Of a DNA stretch of 64,000 nt, positions 18,107-26,865 are shown piece after piece (position 1 is the first letter of the stretch; every line of letters starts with the position of its first letter). The stretch spans positions 434,001 to 498,000 of the forward strand of contig JADJGU010000001.1 in assembly GCA_016707885.1 (NCBI GenBank), given 5' to 3'. A program made the position numbers and the translations under genes. The stretch comes from Sphingomonadales bacterium. GTDB taxonomy: Bacteria; Pseudomonadota; Alphaproteobacteria; Sphingomonadales; Sphingomonadaceae. Under the pieces are notes generated by a model, which was not told the origin of the DNA, did no database searches, and saw only the letters and a list, made by a program, of their open reading frames with translations.

Positions 18107-21100
18107 TTACCGCCCCAATAAAGTCCGTGCCTGTCCCGCAATCTGGGCAAGCATCGCAGGCGTCGGCAATCCACCGCGCCGTGCGCGATCGATCATAGAA
18201 CGGAACATCCCGACGCGATCCTGATGCTTGGCAAGCCATGCAGTTACCGCATCGGCGTCTGCAACCTTTTGACGGCGCAGGAAATCAAGCCGCATTGCCT
18301 GGAAATCGCGCGCGAGGCCAGCAACAAGCAAGCGCTCCCAAGGATCCTTCGGGTCCATCTGCATCGCGCTGTTCTGCGCCCAACCGAGACCCAGAGCATC
18401 GCCCAAAAGCACAAATGCCTTGGTCAACGCCTTGGCATCCGCTTTGCGTTCGGTTGCCAGCGCTGCCAACCCGATCGCGCCATCGAGTTGCGCGATGCGG
18501 ACCAGCTTGGCGACCAGTTTGGCAGGCGCGCCACCGGCGGACAACTTCTCACCATAGGCTTCGGTCTGCGCCTCGACATCGGGGGTCAGCAATTCCTTGC
18601 GCGCGGTCGACAGTTCTTCGATCACCGGTGCATAATCACCAATCGCCGTCCCGACGCTGCGGCCTTCCTTGCCGTTGCGGATCATGTCCGCCATATGTGC
18701 GCGGGTTTCGACTGCAATCTGCTGGAACAGCATGATGCGCGTCGCTTCGGGGATTTTCGCCTCGTCGATTTCGGCCCACAGCGCAGGCAGATCGAACAGC
18801 CGTTCGGCAATTGCGAATGCCTCGACCACGATACCGAGCGTGCAGCCTTCCTCTTCAGCCAACTCGAACGGGTGCAACATACCCATGCGGTTGATCATAC
18901 GGTTGGCCAGCTTGGTCGCAATGATTTGCGGACGTAGCCGGTGGTTCAGGATGGCTTGCGCGTGTGCATCCGCCATCGGTTTGGGGAATGCGGTGAGCAA
19001 TTCACCGTCCATCGCGCTGTCAGCGGCGATCGGGCTATGCTCAGCCGCGTCCTGTGACGCCAATTTGGCAGTCGATAGCAGCACGGCGAGTTCGGGGCGG
19101 GTCAGGCCATGGCCCTCGGCTTCGCGGCGCAGATATTCATCATTGCCTTCCAGCCCCTCGACCGCGCGGTCGAGCTTGCCCTGGCTTTCAAAGATTTCCA
19201 TCAGCCGGACATAGGCGGGTAAATCGCCTGCCCCGCCACTTTCCGAAATCGAAAGCGCGAGTGTCTGCAGACGGTTATCCTCGAGCACGAGTTCTGCAAC
19301 ATCGTCAGTCATGCTGGCGAGCAGTGTGTTGCGCGATTCAATTTTGAGTCGCCCCGCCGCCATTTCGGCGTTGAGCGCGATCTTGATGTTCACCTCATTA
19401 TCCGAACAGTCGACGCCTGCACTGTTGTCGATAAAGTCGGTGTTGATGCGCCCGCCCTTCAGGCCAAAGGCGATACGCGCAGCCTGTGTCACACCCAGAT
19501 TCGCGCCTTCGCCGATCACCTTGGCGCGAAGATCCTGCGCGTTGATGCGGATTGCGTCGTTGGCGGGATCGCCCACCTCGACATTGGCTTCGCTGGCATC
19601 CTTCAAATAGGTGCCGATACCGCCAAACCAGATTAGCCCGACGTCGGCCTTCAGGATCGCCTTCATCAACGCGGCAGGTTCCATCACGCTGTCCTCGACG
19701 CCAAGCAATGCGCGCACTTCGGGTGAGAGCTTGATCTCCTTCTCACTGCGCGCAAACACGCCGCCGCCCTTGGAAATCAGCTTCGCGTCATAATCGGCCC
19801 AGCTTGAGCGCGGCAGGTTGAACAGCCGCTGCCGTTCTTTCCAGCTGGCCGCCGGATCGGGATTGGGATCGAGGAAGATATGGCGATGGTCAAATGCCGC
19901 AACCAGCTTGATCGCCTTTGACAGCAGCATGCCGTTGCCGAACACGTCGCCCGACATGTCGCCGACACCCGCAACCGTCACCGGTTCCTTCTGTACGTCG
20001 ATGCCCATTTCGGCGAAGTGCCGCTGGACTGATACCCAGCCGCCCTTGGCGGTGATCCCCATCGCCTTATGGTCATAACCCACCGAGCCGCCCGAGGCGA
20101 AGGCATCGCCCAGCCAGAAACCGCGTTCGAGCGCGATGGCATTGGCAACGTCGGAAAAGGTTGCGGTGCCCTTGTCAGCTGCAACAACGAAATAGGGATC
20201 GTCGCCATCGCGGATCACAACGCTGTCTGGATGGACAACCTTGTTCTCGACCAGATTGTCAGTGATCGACAGCAAGGTGCGAATGAAAATGCGATAGCTT
20301 TCAGTGCCCTCGGCGAGCCAGGCATCGCGGTCGACACGCGGATCGGGCAGGCGCTTGGGATAAAAACCACCCTTGGCCCCGGTCGGGACAATGACCGCGT
20401 TCTTCACGCGCTGCGCCTTCATCAGGCCCAAGATTTCGGTGCGGAAATCGTCGCGCCGGTCGGACCAGCGCAGTCCACCACGCGCAACCGGCCCGGCGCG
20501 TAGGTGGATGCCCTCGACACGGGGGCTGTACACGAACACTTCGCGCCAAGGGAGCGGTGCGGGCAGGCCCGGGACTTTCGCGCTGTCGAGCTTGAACGCC
20601 AGTGCCTCTTTCGAAGCTGGTGCGAAGGCGTTGGTGCGCAGCGTCGCCTTCACCACAGCTTGCATCAGACGCAGGATGCGATCCTCGTCCGCTGCCGCCA
20701 CCTTGGCAAGGCCAGCCTTGATTTCTTCATCGAGTTTTACGGCAGCATCCGCACGGATGCCAGTAAAGGCGGGATCGTGCAGCGCGGTGAACAGAGCCAC
20801 AATCGCGCGCGCAATTCCGGCATTGTTGCCAAGTGCGGCAACTACGGTGGGCACGCCATAATTGAGGCCGGTCTGGCGCAGATAGCGGTGCCAAGCGCGC
20901 AGCCAGACGACCGACTGCGGATCTAGGCCGGCAATCGTGATCAACTGGTTGAAGGCATCATTCTCTGCCTTGCCGTCGATCACCTGCGTCAGCGCGGTTT
21001 CGACAATTTCCTTGCGCGCAAACAGCGGCGCGGTCGAAGCGCCACCGCGCAGGCCCAAATGGAAGTCGTGGATATAAGCAATCTCGCCCAGCGCCGTCGG

Positions 21101-22741
21101 CACCTGCTCGATCACATTGAAACCGAAATTTTCGAGCACCGGCACAATGTCAGACAGCGGCATCGCCCCACCTGCATTATACACCTTCAGGCTAAGCGTG
21201 CTGTCATCCTTATCCTTGTCGGATATCAGCCGCGAGACGCGGCTATGGTCGCGCTCCATCGCCAACAGGCCGATCATGTCCTGCGCCGCTTCCTCAACCG
21301 GATAAGCCATGCGGTGTGATTGGGGGAAGGCAGCGGCATAGCGTTCCATCAGCGCAGCCGCGCGTTTCTCATCGGTTACCCGTGCCAGTTCGGCCTCGAC
21401 CGCAGGTTCCCAGCCGCGCACCATCAATTGCAGGCGGCGGTCGAGTGCTGCTTCGTCGATCTCAACATTGCGGTCTTCGAGGTCGAGCAGATAGCGCAGC
21501 AGTCCGATGCCGCCGTCTTCGAGGCCGATCGACCAGCCGAGCACGCTTGCGCCCTTGGTCTCGGTCAACATCGCCTCGATCGCGCGGCGCAGCCCGGTCG
21601 AGATTTCATCACGCGGCAACCAGACAAAGACAAACACATGCCGCCCCAGCGCCGAGCGCACCGCAAGCAATTTTGGCCGCGGGCGATCAGTCAGCGACAT
21701 GGCAGTCAGCGTCACCCGTTCCAGATCGGCGCGGCTGAACGACACCAGCAGGTCGTGCGGCAGCGAGGTCAGCGCATGCGACATCGCCTTGCCCGCATGG
21801 CCCGACGGGTCAAACCCATATCGGGTCAGCAAATCGGAAAGCTGGGTGCGCAGCAGCGGGATACGCTCGGGCGGGGTGGCGAGCGCGTTGCTCGTCCACA
21901 GGCCACCGGTTACGCCCAGCCCCTTGATCTTGTCACCATCGCGCACCGGCACGACCAAAATGTCAAGTTGCACTGAACGGTGGACGGTCGAAACCCGGCT
22001 CGATTTGAGGATCAGAGGCGCCTGCCCACCTTCGGCAAAAAAGGCGCGCGCGCGGGTGACGCTTTCGTCCGAAAGCAACGCGGTTTCACTCGACCGGGCC
22101 AGCCCCAGCCGCGCTTCTCGCTCACCATCGCCCATGATGCGTTCGTGCGCCAGCACGGTCATCGCGCCGTCCATGAACCAGCGCATCAGCGCCGCGCCTT
22201 CGCCTTCGGGCACGCTGTCGGCATCTTCCGACATCGCGCCCTGCATTTTGCGCCAGTCCGTCACCGCGCAACGCACATCTTCCAGTACGGCGGCCAGACT
22301 GTCCGCCAGTGCCCGCCGTTCCTTGGCATCGATGCGCGAGGTTTCGACATAGATGAAGCTCTCGCGCTTGCCCGTAGACCCGCGCTTTTCGCTAAGGCCG
22401 GTCAGCTCGCCCGACGCATCGCGCTCGACATCGACCACCGGGTGGATCAGCCGTTCGATGGCGACATTGGCGCTGGCCAGAGCAGCCGCTACCGAATCCA
22501 CCAGGAAGGGCATGTCGTCATTGATCAACGCTACACGCATCGCCAGACGTCCGCTGGCATCGGCAAAAGTATCGACCGCTACATTCGACTTGCCGCTAGC
22601 GCGCTTTGCCGCCGTCGCCAGCATGAACTCAACCGCCTGCGCCTGCGCATCCTTGCCAAATCCGTCAATTTCACCGGGCAAGGTGCGCGCCAAAATTGCA
22701 GCCAGCAGGGGTTTCGCCAATTTGGGGTCGGCACTCGCCAT
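18107..22741 (-). CDS. NAD-specific glutamate dehydrogenase, large type
   Basis: A protein of about 170 kDa (1544 aa) of the large bacterial NAD-GDH family (PF05088). It deaminates glutamate to 2-oxoglutarate and ammonia and serves catabolism of amino acids. The central catalytic part shows ARGGLRWSDRRDDFRTEILG, PTGAKGGFYPK and GVGDMSGDVFGNGMLLS, all characteristic. The long N-terminal regulatory region begins ASADPKLAKPLLAAILA. Two ATGs are available; the second (22741) is 9 bp from a GGAG site while the first (22747) is only 3 bp away, so I chose the second. The gene is divergent from a dicarboxylate/amino-acid symporter gene, which could supply substrate. Confidence 0.95.
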   Translation of the reverse strand: MASADPKLAKPLLAAILARTLPGEIDGFGKDAQAQAVEFMLATAAKRASGKSNVAVDTFADASGRLAMRVALINDDMPFLVDSVAAALASANVAIERLIHPVVDVERDASGELTGLSEKRGSTGKRESFIYVETSRIDAKERRALADSLAAVLEDVRCAVTDWRKMQGAMSEDADSVPEGEGAALMRWFMDGAMTVLAHERIMGDGEREARLGLARSSETALLSDESVTRARAFFAEGGQAPLILKSSRVSTVHRSVQLDILVVPVRDGDKIKGLGVTGGLWTSNALATPPERIPLLRTQLSDLLTRYGFDPSGHAGKAMSHALTSLPHDLLVSFSRADLERVTLTAMSLTDRPRPKLLAVRSALGRHVFVFVWLPRDEISTGLRRAIEAMLTETKGASVLGWSIGLEDGGIGLLRYLLDLEDRNVEIDEAALDRRLQLMVRGWEPAVEAELARVTDEKRAAALMERYAAAFPQSHRMAYPVEEAAQDMIGLLAMERDHSRVSRLISDKDKDDSTLSLKVYNAGGAMPLSDIVPVLENFGFNVIEQVPTALGEIAYIHDFHLGLRGGASTAPLFARKEIVETALTQVIDGKAENDAFNQLITIAGLDPQSVVWLRAWHRYLRQTGLNYGVPTVVAALGNNAGIARAIVALFTALHDPAFTGIRADAAVKLDEEIKAGLAKVAAADEDRILRLMQAVVKATLRTNAFAPASKEALAFKLDSAKVPGLPAPLPWREVFVYSPRVEGIHLRAGPVARGGLRWSDRRDDFRTEILGLMKAQRVKNAVIVPTGAKGGFYPKRLPDPRVDRDAWLAEGTESYRIFIRTLLSITDNLVENKVVHPDSVVIRDGDDPYFVVAADKGTATFSDVANAIALERGFWLGDAFASGGSVGYDHKAMGITAKGGWVSVQRHFAEMGIDVQKEPVTVAGVGDMSGDVFGNGMLLSKAIKLVAAFDHRHIFLDPNPDPAASWKERQRLFNLPRSSWADYDAKLISKGGGVFARSEKEIKLSPEVRALLGVEDSVMEPAALMKAILKADVGLIWFGGIGTYLKDASEANVEVGDPANDAIRINAQDLRAKVIGEGANLGVTQAARIAFGLKGGRINTDFIDNSAGVDCSDNEVNIKIALNAEMAAGRLKIESRNTLLASMTDDVAELVLEDNRLQTLALSISESGGAGDLPAYVRLMEIFESQGKLDRAVEGLEGNDEYLRREAEGHGLTRPELAVLLSTAKLASQDAAEHSPIAADSAMDGELLTAFPKPMADAHAQAILNHRLRPQIIATKLANRMINRMGMLHPFELAEEEGCTLGIVVEAFAIAERLFDLPALWAEIDEAKIPEATRIMLFQQIAVETRAHMADMIRNGKEGRSVGTAIGDYAPVIEELSTARKELLTPDVEAQTEAYGEKLSAGGAPAKLVAKLVRIAQLDGAIGLAALATERKADAKALTKAFVLLGDALGLGWAQNSAMQMDPKDPWERLLVAGLARDFQAMRLDFLRRQKVADADAVTAWLAKHQDRVGMFRSMIDRARRGGLPTPAMLAQIAGQARTLLGR

Positions 22742-22881
22742 GATCATTCGCTCCGCGTCGTTTCAGGGCCTTTCGCCCCATTTGATTTTCCAAGTCCTAT
22801 GCCCCTGTTAGCACGGCCAAACAACCGGATAGTTGCGTTTGAAACGAAATTTACGCTGCGGAAACGGATGCGCTTGCCGTG

Positions 22882-22900
22882 CGGTTACCGCTCGGTTACC
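22882..22900. promoter_or_regulatory. Tandem direct repeat in the divergent gdh/symporter promoter region
   Basis: CGGTTACC occurs at 22882-22889 and again at 22893-22900, 11 bp apart (one helical turn). It lies 39 bp before the symporter ATG and about 140 bp upstream of the glutamate dehydrogenase start. Same-face direct repeats are typical for activators or response regulators that bind head to tail. The protein is unknown. Confidence 0.35.
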
Positions 22901-22938
22901 ACGGTGCCAGAACAGATAAAGATTAAGGGGAAGCGTGA

Positions 22939-24279
22939 ATGGACCGGCGGCTGACTTGGTATATCCTTGCAGGCATGATCCTGGGGGTCGCCGTAGGATA
23001 TGCAGTCCATATCGGTATCGCTCCGGACAATGTCTGGTTCGAATATGCGACCAAGACATTCAAACTGCTGTCGGATATCTTCCTCAACCTTATCAAGCTG
23101 CTCGTCGCGCCCTTGATTCTCTCGACCATCGTCGTTGGAATTGCCCATATGGGCGACAGTTCGGCGTTGGGGCGGATCGGTTTCCGCGCGATCAGCTGGT
23201 TCATTATCGCCAGTTTCATATCGATCGGCCTCGGCCTGTTGATGGTCAATGTCTTCCAGCCCGGCGTGGGTGCCCCGGTCGATACCGTTGCGGCTGCAGC
23301 GCAAAACATCGGTGAGGTGAAGAAGCTCGATTTTTGGGAGTTCATCCTCTCGGTCTTCCCCAAAAATGCTTTTGAAGCGATGGCGACCAACAACATCCTG
23401 CAGATACTGGTTTTCTCGCTGTTCGCAGGGGTCGCACTTTCGGCACTGGGCGAGAAAGGGGCCCCGCTAGTGCGCGGCGCGGACGCACTTGCAGAAATGA
23501 TGCTGCAGATCACCCACTATGTGATGCGCTTCGCTCCGTTCGCGGTCTTTGGCGCATTGGCAAAGGTGGTGGCAACCAGCGGCCTTGCAATTCTGGGCAC
23601 TTATCTCGAACTGGTGGTCGAATTCTATCTCTCGCTGTCGATCCTGTGGGTGATCTTGCTGTCGCTCGGCGCGATATTCCTCGGCAAGCGTATTTGGACT
23701 CTGATCCGCTATATCCGCGAGCCGATGCTGATCGCCTTCTCGACCGCGTCCTCCGAAGCCGCGCTGCCCAAGCTGTTCGAGCAGCTCGACCGCTTTGGCG
23801 TGCCGCGCCGGATTTCGGGCTTCATGCTGCCGCTGGGATATAGCTTCAATCTTGACGGCTCGATGATGTATATGAGCTTTGCGACAATCTTCATCGCGCA
23901 GGCCTATGGCATGGACTTGTCGATCGGCACGCAAATCCTGATCCTGCTGACCCTGATGATTTCGTCCAAGGGTGTCGCCGCCGTGCCACGTGCTTCGCTG
24001 GTCGTGATCACCGGCACGCTCGCCATGTTCGATCTGCCGGTCGAAGGCGTCGCCCTGATCCTCGCCATCGACCAATTCCTAGACATGGGCCGCACCGCGA
24101 CCAATGTTGTCGGCAATGCCGTTGCAACCTCTGTTATCACCAAATGGGAAGGCATGCTCGAGGTTGAAGAGCCCGAGTTCATCGAACCGCCGCACGCCCC
24201 GTCGCACACTGTGGCGGGCGGCAAGGCCGGATTGGATCTGGCCGAGGATATGGTCGAGGACGAGCGGACCAAACGGTAA
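22939..24279 (+). CDS. Dicarboxylate/amino acid:cation symporter (DAACS family)
   Basis: A 446-aa secondary carrier for glutamate, aspartate or C4-dicarboxylates with H+ or Na+. The family's re-entrant hairpin motifs are clear: the serine-rich FSTASSEAALPKLFEQ (HP1), GYSFNLDGSMMYMS (TM7), SSKGVAAVPRASLVV (HP2) and AIDQFLDMGRTATNVVGNA (TM8). About eight membrane segments are expected. The C-terminal tail is acidic (VEEPEF, EDMVEDER). GGGGAAG lies 5 bp before the ATG. It is divergent from the glutamate dehydrogenase gene, so glutamate uptake coupled to its oxidation is the simplest reading. It ends exactly where the convergent PLP enzyme gene ends. Confidence 0.93.
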   Translation: MDRRLTWYILAGMILGVAVGYAVHIGIAPDNVWFEYATKTFKLLSDIFLNLIKLLVAPLILSTIVVGIAHMGDSSALGRIGFRAISWFIIASFISIGLGLLMVNVFQPGVGAPVDTVAAAAQNIGEVKKLDFWEFILSVFPKNAFEAMATNNILQILVFSLFAGVALSALGEKGAPLVRGADALAEMMLQITHYVMRFAPFAVFGALAKVVATSGLAILGTYLELVVEFYLSLSILWVILLSLGAIFLGKRIWTLIRYIREPMLIAFSTASSEAALPKLFEQLDRFGVPRRISGFMLPLGYSFNLDGSMMYMSFATIFIAQAYGMDLSIGTQILILLTLMISSKGVAAVPRASLVVITGTLAMFDLPVEGVALILAIDQFLDMGRTATNVVGNAVATSVITKWEGMLEVEEPEFIEPPHAPSHTVAGGKAGLDLAEDMVEDERTKR

Positions 24280-25419
24280 TCAGGTGCTTCGCAGGATATC
24301 GACCAGACGGTCCACATCCTGCGGATTCTGATAGATGCCAAACCCTATCCGCAGCACATCGCCGCGCACATCGGTGATCACATTCCGCGCCTCCAGTTCA
24401 GCGTGCAGAGACGGTGCAGAGTGTCCACGATAGGCGAGGAAGCGGGCATGCGGGCCTTCACTCAGAGGGTTCAGCAATTCGTAACCGGGCGTAGCATCCG
24501 CCTCGACAAAGCGGCGCTGCAATGATGCAACATGCGCTGAAATCTTGCTCGTCGTCAGCCCTTCGCCATCGAGCATCCGGCGCACGGCATTGAACCGGTA
24601 CAGGCCCGAAGCATCGAAAGTGCTGCCCAGAAAGCGCCCGCCATCCTGCGCATAGCCGACAGCGCCGGGCGGCAGCGCCAGATCCTCGAACGCTGCATAC
24701 CAGCCCGTGACCACCGGCCGAGGTGCAAATCCGGGTGGCGCGTGGAGGAAGCAAATCCCCTCCCCCGCCATCGCATATTTATAGCCGCCGGAGAGGTAGA
24801 AGATGCGGTCGGCAACTGCAGACAGATCGGTTTCGAGCGCCATAAAGCCATGATAACCGTCGACCACCACCCAAGGGCCTTCGGGTTTTGCGAGTGCCGC
24901 CAATCTCTCTAGGTCGGAGATGATCGCGCCTGAATTGAACAGCACATGGCTGGCAAAGATCAGGTCAAAACCACCTGCCTCTGCCGTCGCCACCAGCTCA
25001 TTTGCGGGTGCATTGACCAGCTCCGCCTCACCCGCTTCAACCCAACGCGCCATCTGGCGACGAAAGCTGTGAAACTCGCCATCGGTCGCGAGCACGCGCA
25101 CCGGCCGCTTCGAGATTGCCGAAAAGATGCGGACAAGGAAGTCGTGGGTGTTGGGTGAAAAGGAGAGTGTCGCAGGATCAGGCAACTTCAGCTCACGCGC
25201 GATATGCCCCTGCGCCTCTTCCCACACCGGGCCCATGATGCGGCCCCATTTGAGATCCGCGAGCCGGGCCGCATCCTCCCACGCCTCAACCTGCCCGTCA
25301 AAGCTAGCGTCGGGCCAGAGATGATGGCTGTGCGCGGCGAAATGCAGGCGGTCGGGGTTGGCGGATAAGGCGCGGGTGAAGAGGTGTTTGAAACTCAAAG
25401 CTCCGTCCTCAACGACCAC
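24280..25419 (-). CDS. Class V PLP-dependent enzyme, candidate kynureninase
   Basis: A 379-aa protein of the aminotransferase class V fold. The PLP lysine is K214 in SGGYKYAMAGEG and the cofactor-binding Asp is D187 in VVVDGYH. The distinctive start HFAAHSHHLWPD (about 26-37) differs from the usual kynureninase N-terminus. It overlaps the end of the tryptophan dioxygenase gene by 25 bp from the GTG at 25419. A TTG at 25398, overlapping the dioxygenase stop, is an alternative start. The operon context suggests cleavage of kynurenine or formylkynurenine to anthranilate and alanine. A cysteine desulfurase-like or aminotransferase role cannot be excluded from sequence alone. Confidence 0.7.
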   Translation of the reverse strand: MVVEDGALSFKHLFTRALSANPDRLHFAAHSHHLWPDASFDGQVEAWEDAARLADLKWGRIMGPVWEEAQGHIARELKLPDPATLSFSPNTHDFLVRIFSAISKRPVRVLATDGEFHSFRRQMARWVEAGEAELVNAPANELVATAEAGGFDLIFASHVLFNSGAIISDLERLAALAKPEGPWVVVDGYHGFMALETDLSAVADRIFYLSGGYKYAMAGEGICFLHAPPGFAPRPVVTGWYAAFEDLALPPGAVGYAQDGGRFLGSTFDASGLYRFNAVRRMLDGEGLTTSKISAHVASLQRRFVEADATPGYELLNPLSEGPHARFLAYRGHSAPSLHAELEARNVITDVRGDVLRIGFGIYQNPQDVDRLVDILRST

Positions 25420-26183
25420 AGTTCCGGAAACGCCCGCTTCGCCAGTGTCGCCTGCAAATAGCTAACCCCTGCCGTACCGCCGGTCCCGCGCTTGCCGCCG
25501 ATTACGCGTTCAACTGTGACCACATGCTTGTGCCGCCAGGTCGCCATCGCATCGTCAAGGTCGACCAGTTTTTCGGCGAGCTGGTACAATTCCCAATAGC
25601 GTTCGGGTTCGCGATACACGGTCAGGAACGCCGCCTCGACCTCCGGGTTTACAACATAAGGCTGGCTGACATCGCGGTTCAGCACATCTGCCGGAATCGG
25701 CAAACCGGCGCGTGCGGCAGCCGCAATCGCATCGTCCCAGATACTCGGCGTTTGCAAGGCATCGCGCATCGCCGCCTGTGCCTGCGGGCGATCCTCCTGA
25801 TATTTCAGAAAGCCGCCGTCTTTCAGCCCCAGCATATATTCTACTGCACGGAACTGGTCCGACTGGAAACCCGAGCTGGGCCCCAGCACATGGCGGAACC
25901 GCGTATAATCCGAAGGCGTCATCGTTGAGAGTACATCCCAGCTGAGCGTCATAACCGCTTGAATACGACTGACCCTTGCCAGAGCCTTATAGGCCGGCAC
26001 CAGCGCATCGGCCTGCACCTGCGCCTTCGCGAGTTTCATCTCGCGGATGATCTGTTTCAGCCACAATTCCTTGGTCTGGTGGATGATAATGAACAGCATC
26101 TCGTCATCCAGTTCGGATTGCGGATTCTGGCAGGCGAGAAGGTCGTCGAGCGCCAGATAACGGGCATAAGTCATGTCGGTCAT
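25395..26183 (-). CDS. kynA: Tryptophan 2,3-dioxygenase
   Basis: This heme enzyme opens the indole ring of L-tryptophan with O2 to give N-formylkynurenine. The 262-aa protein has the N-terminal FIIIHQTKELWLKQ (H35, substrate side). The C-terminal WRHKHVVTVERVIGGKRGTG includes the likely proximal heme ligand H220, and GTGGTAGVSYLQ follows. ATG at 26183 (MTDMTYARY) is preferred over an upstream TTG. The gene overlaps the following class V PLP enzyme gene and follows a TetR gene on the same strand by 55 bp. No kynurenine formamidase is visible in the window. Confidence 0.94.
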   Translation of the reverse strand: MTDMTYARYLALDDLLACQNPQSELDDEMLFIIIHQTKELWLKQIIREMKLAKAQVQADALVPAYKALARVSRIQAVMTLSWDVLSTMTPSDYTRFRHVLGPSSGFQSDQFRAVEYMLGLKDGGFLKYQEDRPQAQAAMRDALQTPSIWDDAIAAAARAGLPIPADVLNRDVSQPYVVNPEVEAAFLTVYREPERYWELYQLAEKLVDLDDAMATWRHKHVVTVERVIGGKRGTGGTAGVSYLQATLAKRAFPELWSLRTEL

Positions 26184-26238
26184 GCCCGACCGATACAGTT
26201 TCAAATGAAACTATGCTAGCCCGGTCAGCCGAGCCCAG

Positions 26239-26832
26239 TCAGCCCAACAATGCATCGAGCCATTTTTCGACGAGGACACCCGCTTCTTCGCGGCTGAACG
26301 GCGCATCGCCAAGGCTGAGTTCGAGCCACAGGCCATCGACCAGCGCCGTTAGTGCGACGGCTGTAAGCCGGTGGTCGCCGGGTTGGCAGGCCGCGAGCAG
26401 CGCCTCCAGATCAGCGCGATAGTCGCGGTAGATTTCCCCGTGCAGCGTTGCGATTTGCGCATCGGTCTTGGTCAGCGCCCAGAAGGCGAGCCAGGTGGCG
26501 AGCAGTTCGGGGTCGGCAATGGGCGGCACGAAACTGGCGGTCAAATAGGCCAGCAGCCGGTCGCGCGGGGTTTGCGGTGCGGCAGCAACAGCTTCGGCGA
26601 GCGCTGCCTGCACCCTATCGCCTGTACAGCGATAAGTCGCGGCGATCAGCGCGTCGACACCGTCAAAATAGTGGCGCAGCAGACCGGGTGACACGCCTGC
26701 TTCTGTGCAGATCACGCGCACTGACGTACCCTGCACGCCATATTGCGCGAGCGAGGTCGCACAGGCTGCGATTAGCGCGTCGCGTCGGGTATCGGCACTT
26801 TCGCGTGTAAAGGGACTGCGGATGGCTTGCAT
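26239..26832 (-). CDS. BetI-like TetR family repressor
   Basis: A 197-aa regulator whose helix-turn-helix reads GVQGTSVRVICTEAGVSPG followed by LLRHYFDGVDALIAATY. The GLL-HYF pattern resembles BetI-type TetR proteins, which respond to choline or related amines. The frame stays open far upstream on the minus strand (to 27549), but that part is antisense to the Rieske gene. ATG at 26832 gives a proper N-terminus. Only 33 bp separate this start from the divergent Rieske gene, and a perfect palindrome fills most of it. It probably represses both sides and perhaps the downstream kynA operon. Confidence 0.88.
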   Translation of the reverse strand: MQAIRSPFTRESADTRRDALIAACATSLAQYGVQGTSVRVICTEAGVSPGLLRHYFDGVDALIAATYRCTGDRVQAALAEAVAAAPQTPRDRLLAYLTASFVPPIADPELLATWLAFWALTKTDAQIATLHGEIYRDYRADLEALLAACQPGDHRLTAVALTALVDGLWLELSLGDAPFSREEAGVLVEKWLDALLG

Positions 26833-26856
26833 ATTGTTATACACTCGTATAACAAT
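26833..26856. promoter_or_regulatory. 24-bp perfect palindrome between tetR and Rieske gene (operator)
   Basis: ATTGTTATAC-N4-GTATAACAAT is a perfect 10-bp inverted repeat with spacer ACTC. It starts one base after the TetR start codon and ends 9 bp before the Rieske ATG. A TATAAC hexamer occurs in each arm, so the palindrome may contain the -10 boxes of both divergent promoters, leaving leaders of only a few bases. A bound TetR dimer would block both genes. Confidence 0.75.
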
Positions 26857-26865
26857 TGCTGAGTC

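Noticed and set aside
10285..22747. GltB and the glutamate dehydrogenase frame both span 1546 codons.
   Set aside because: The proteins belong to unrelated families with different motifs, and the dehydrogenase start is better placed two codons downstream. The equal length is coincidence, not duplication.
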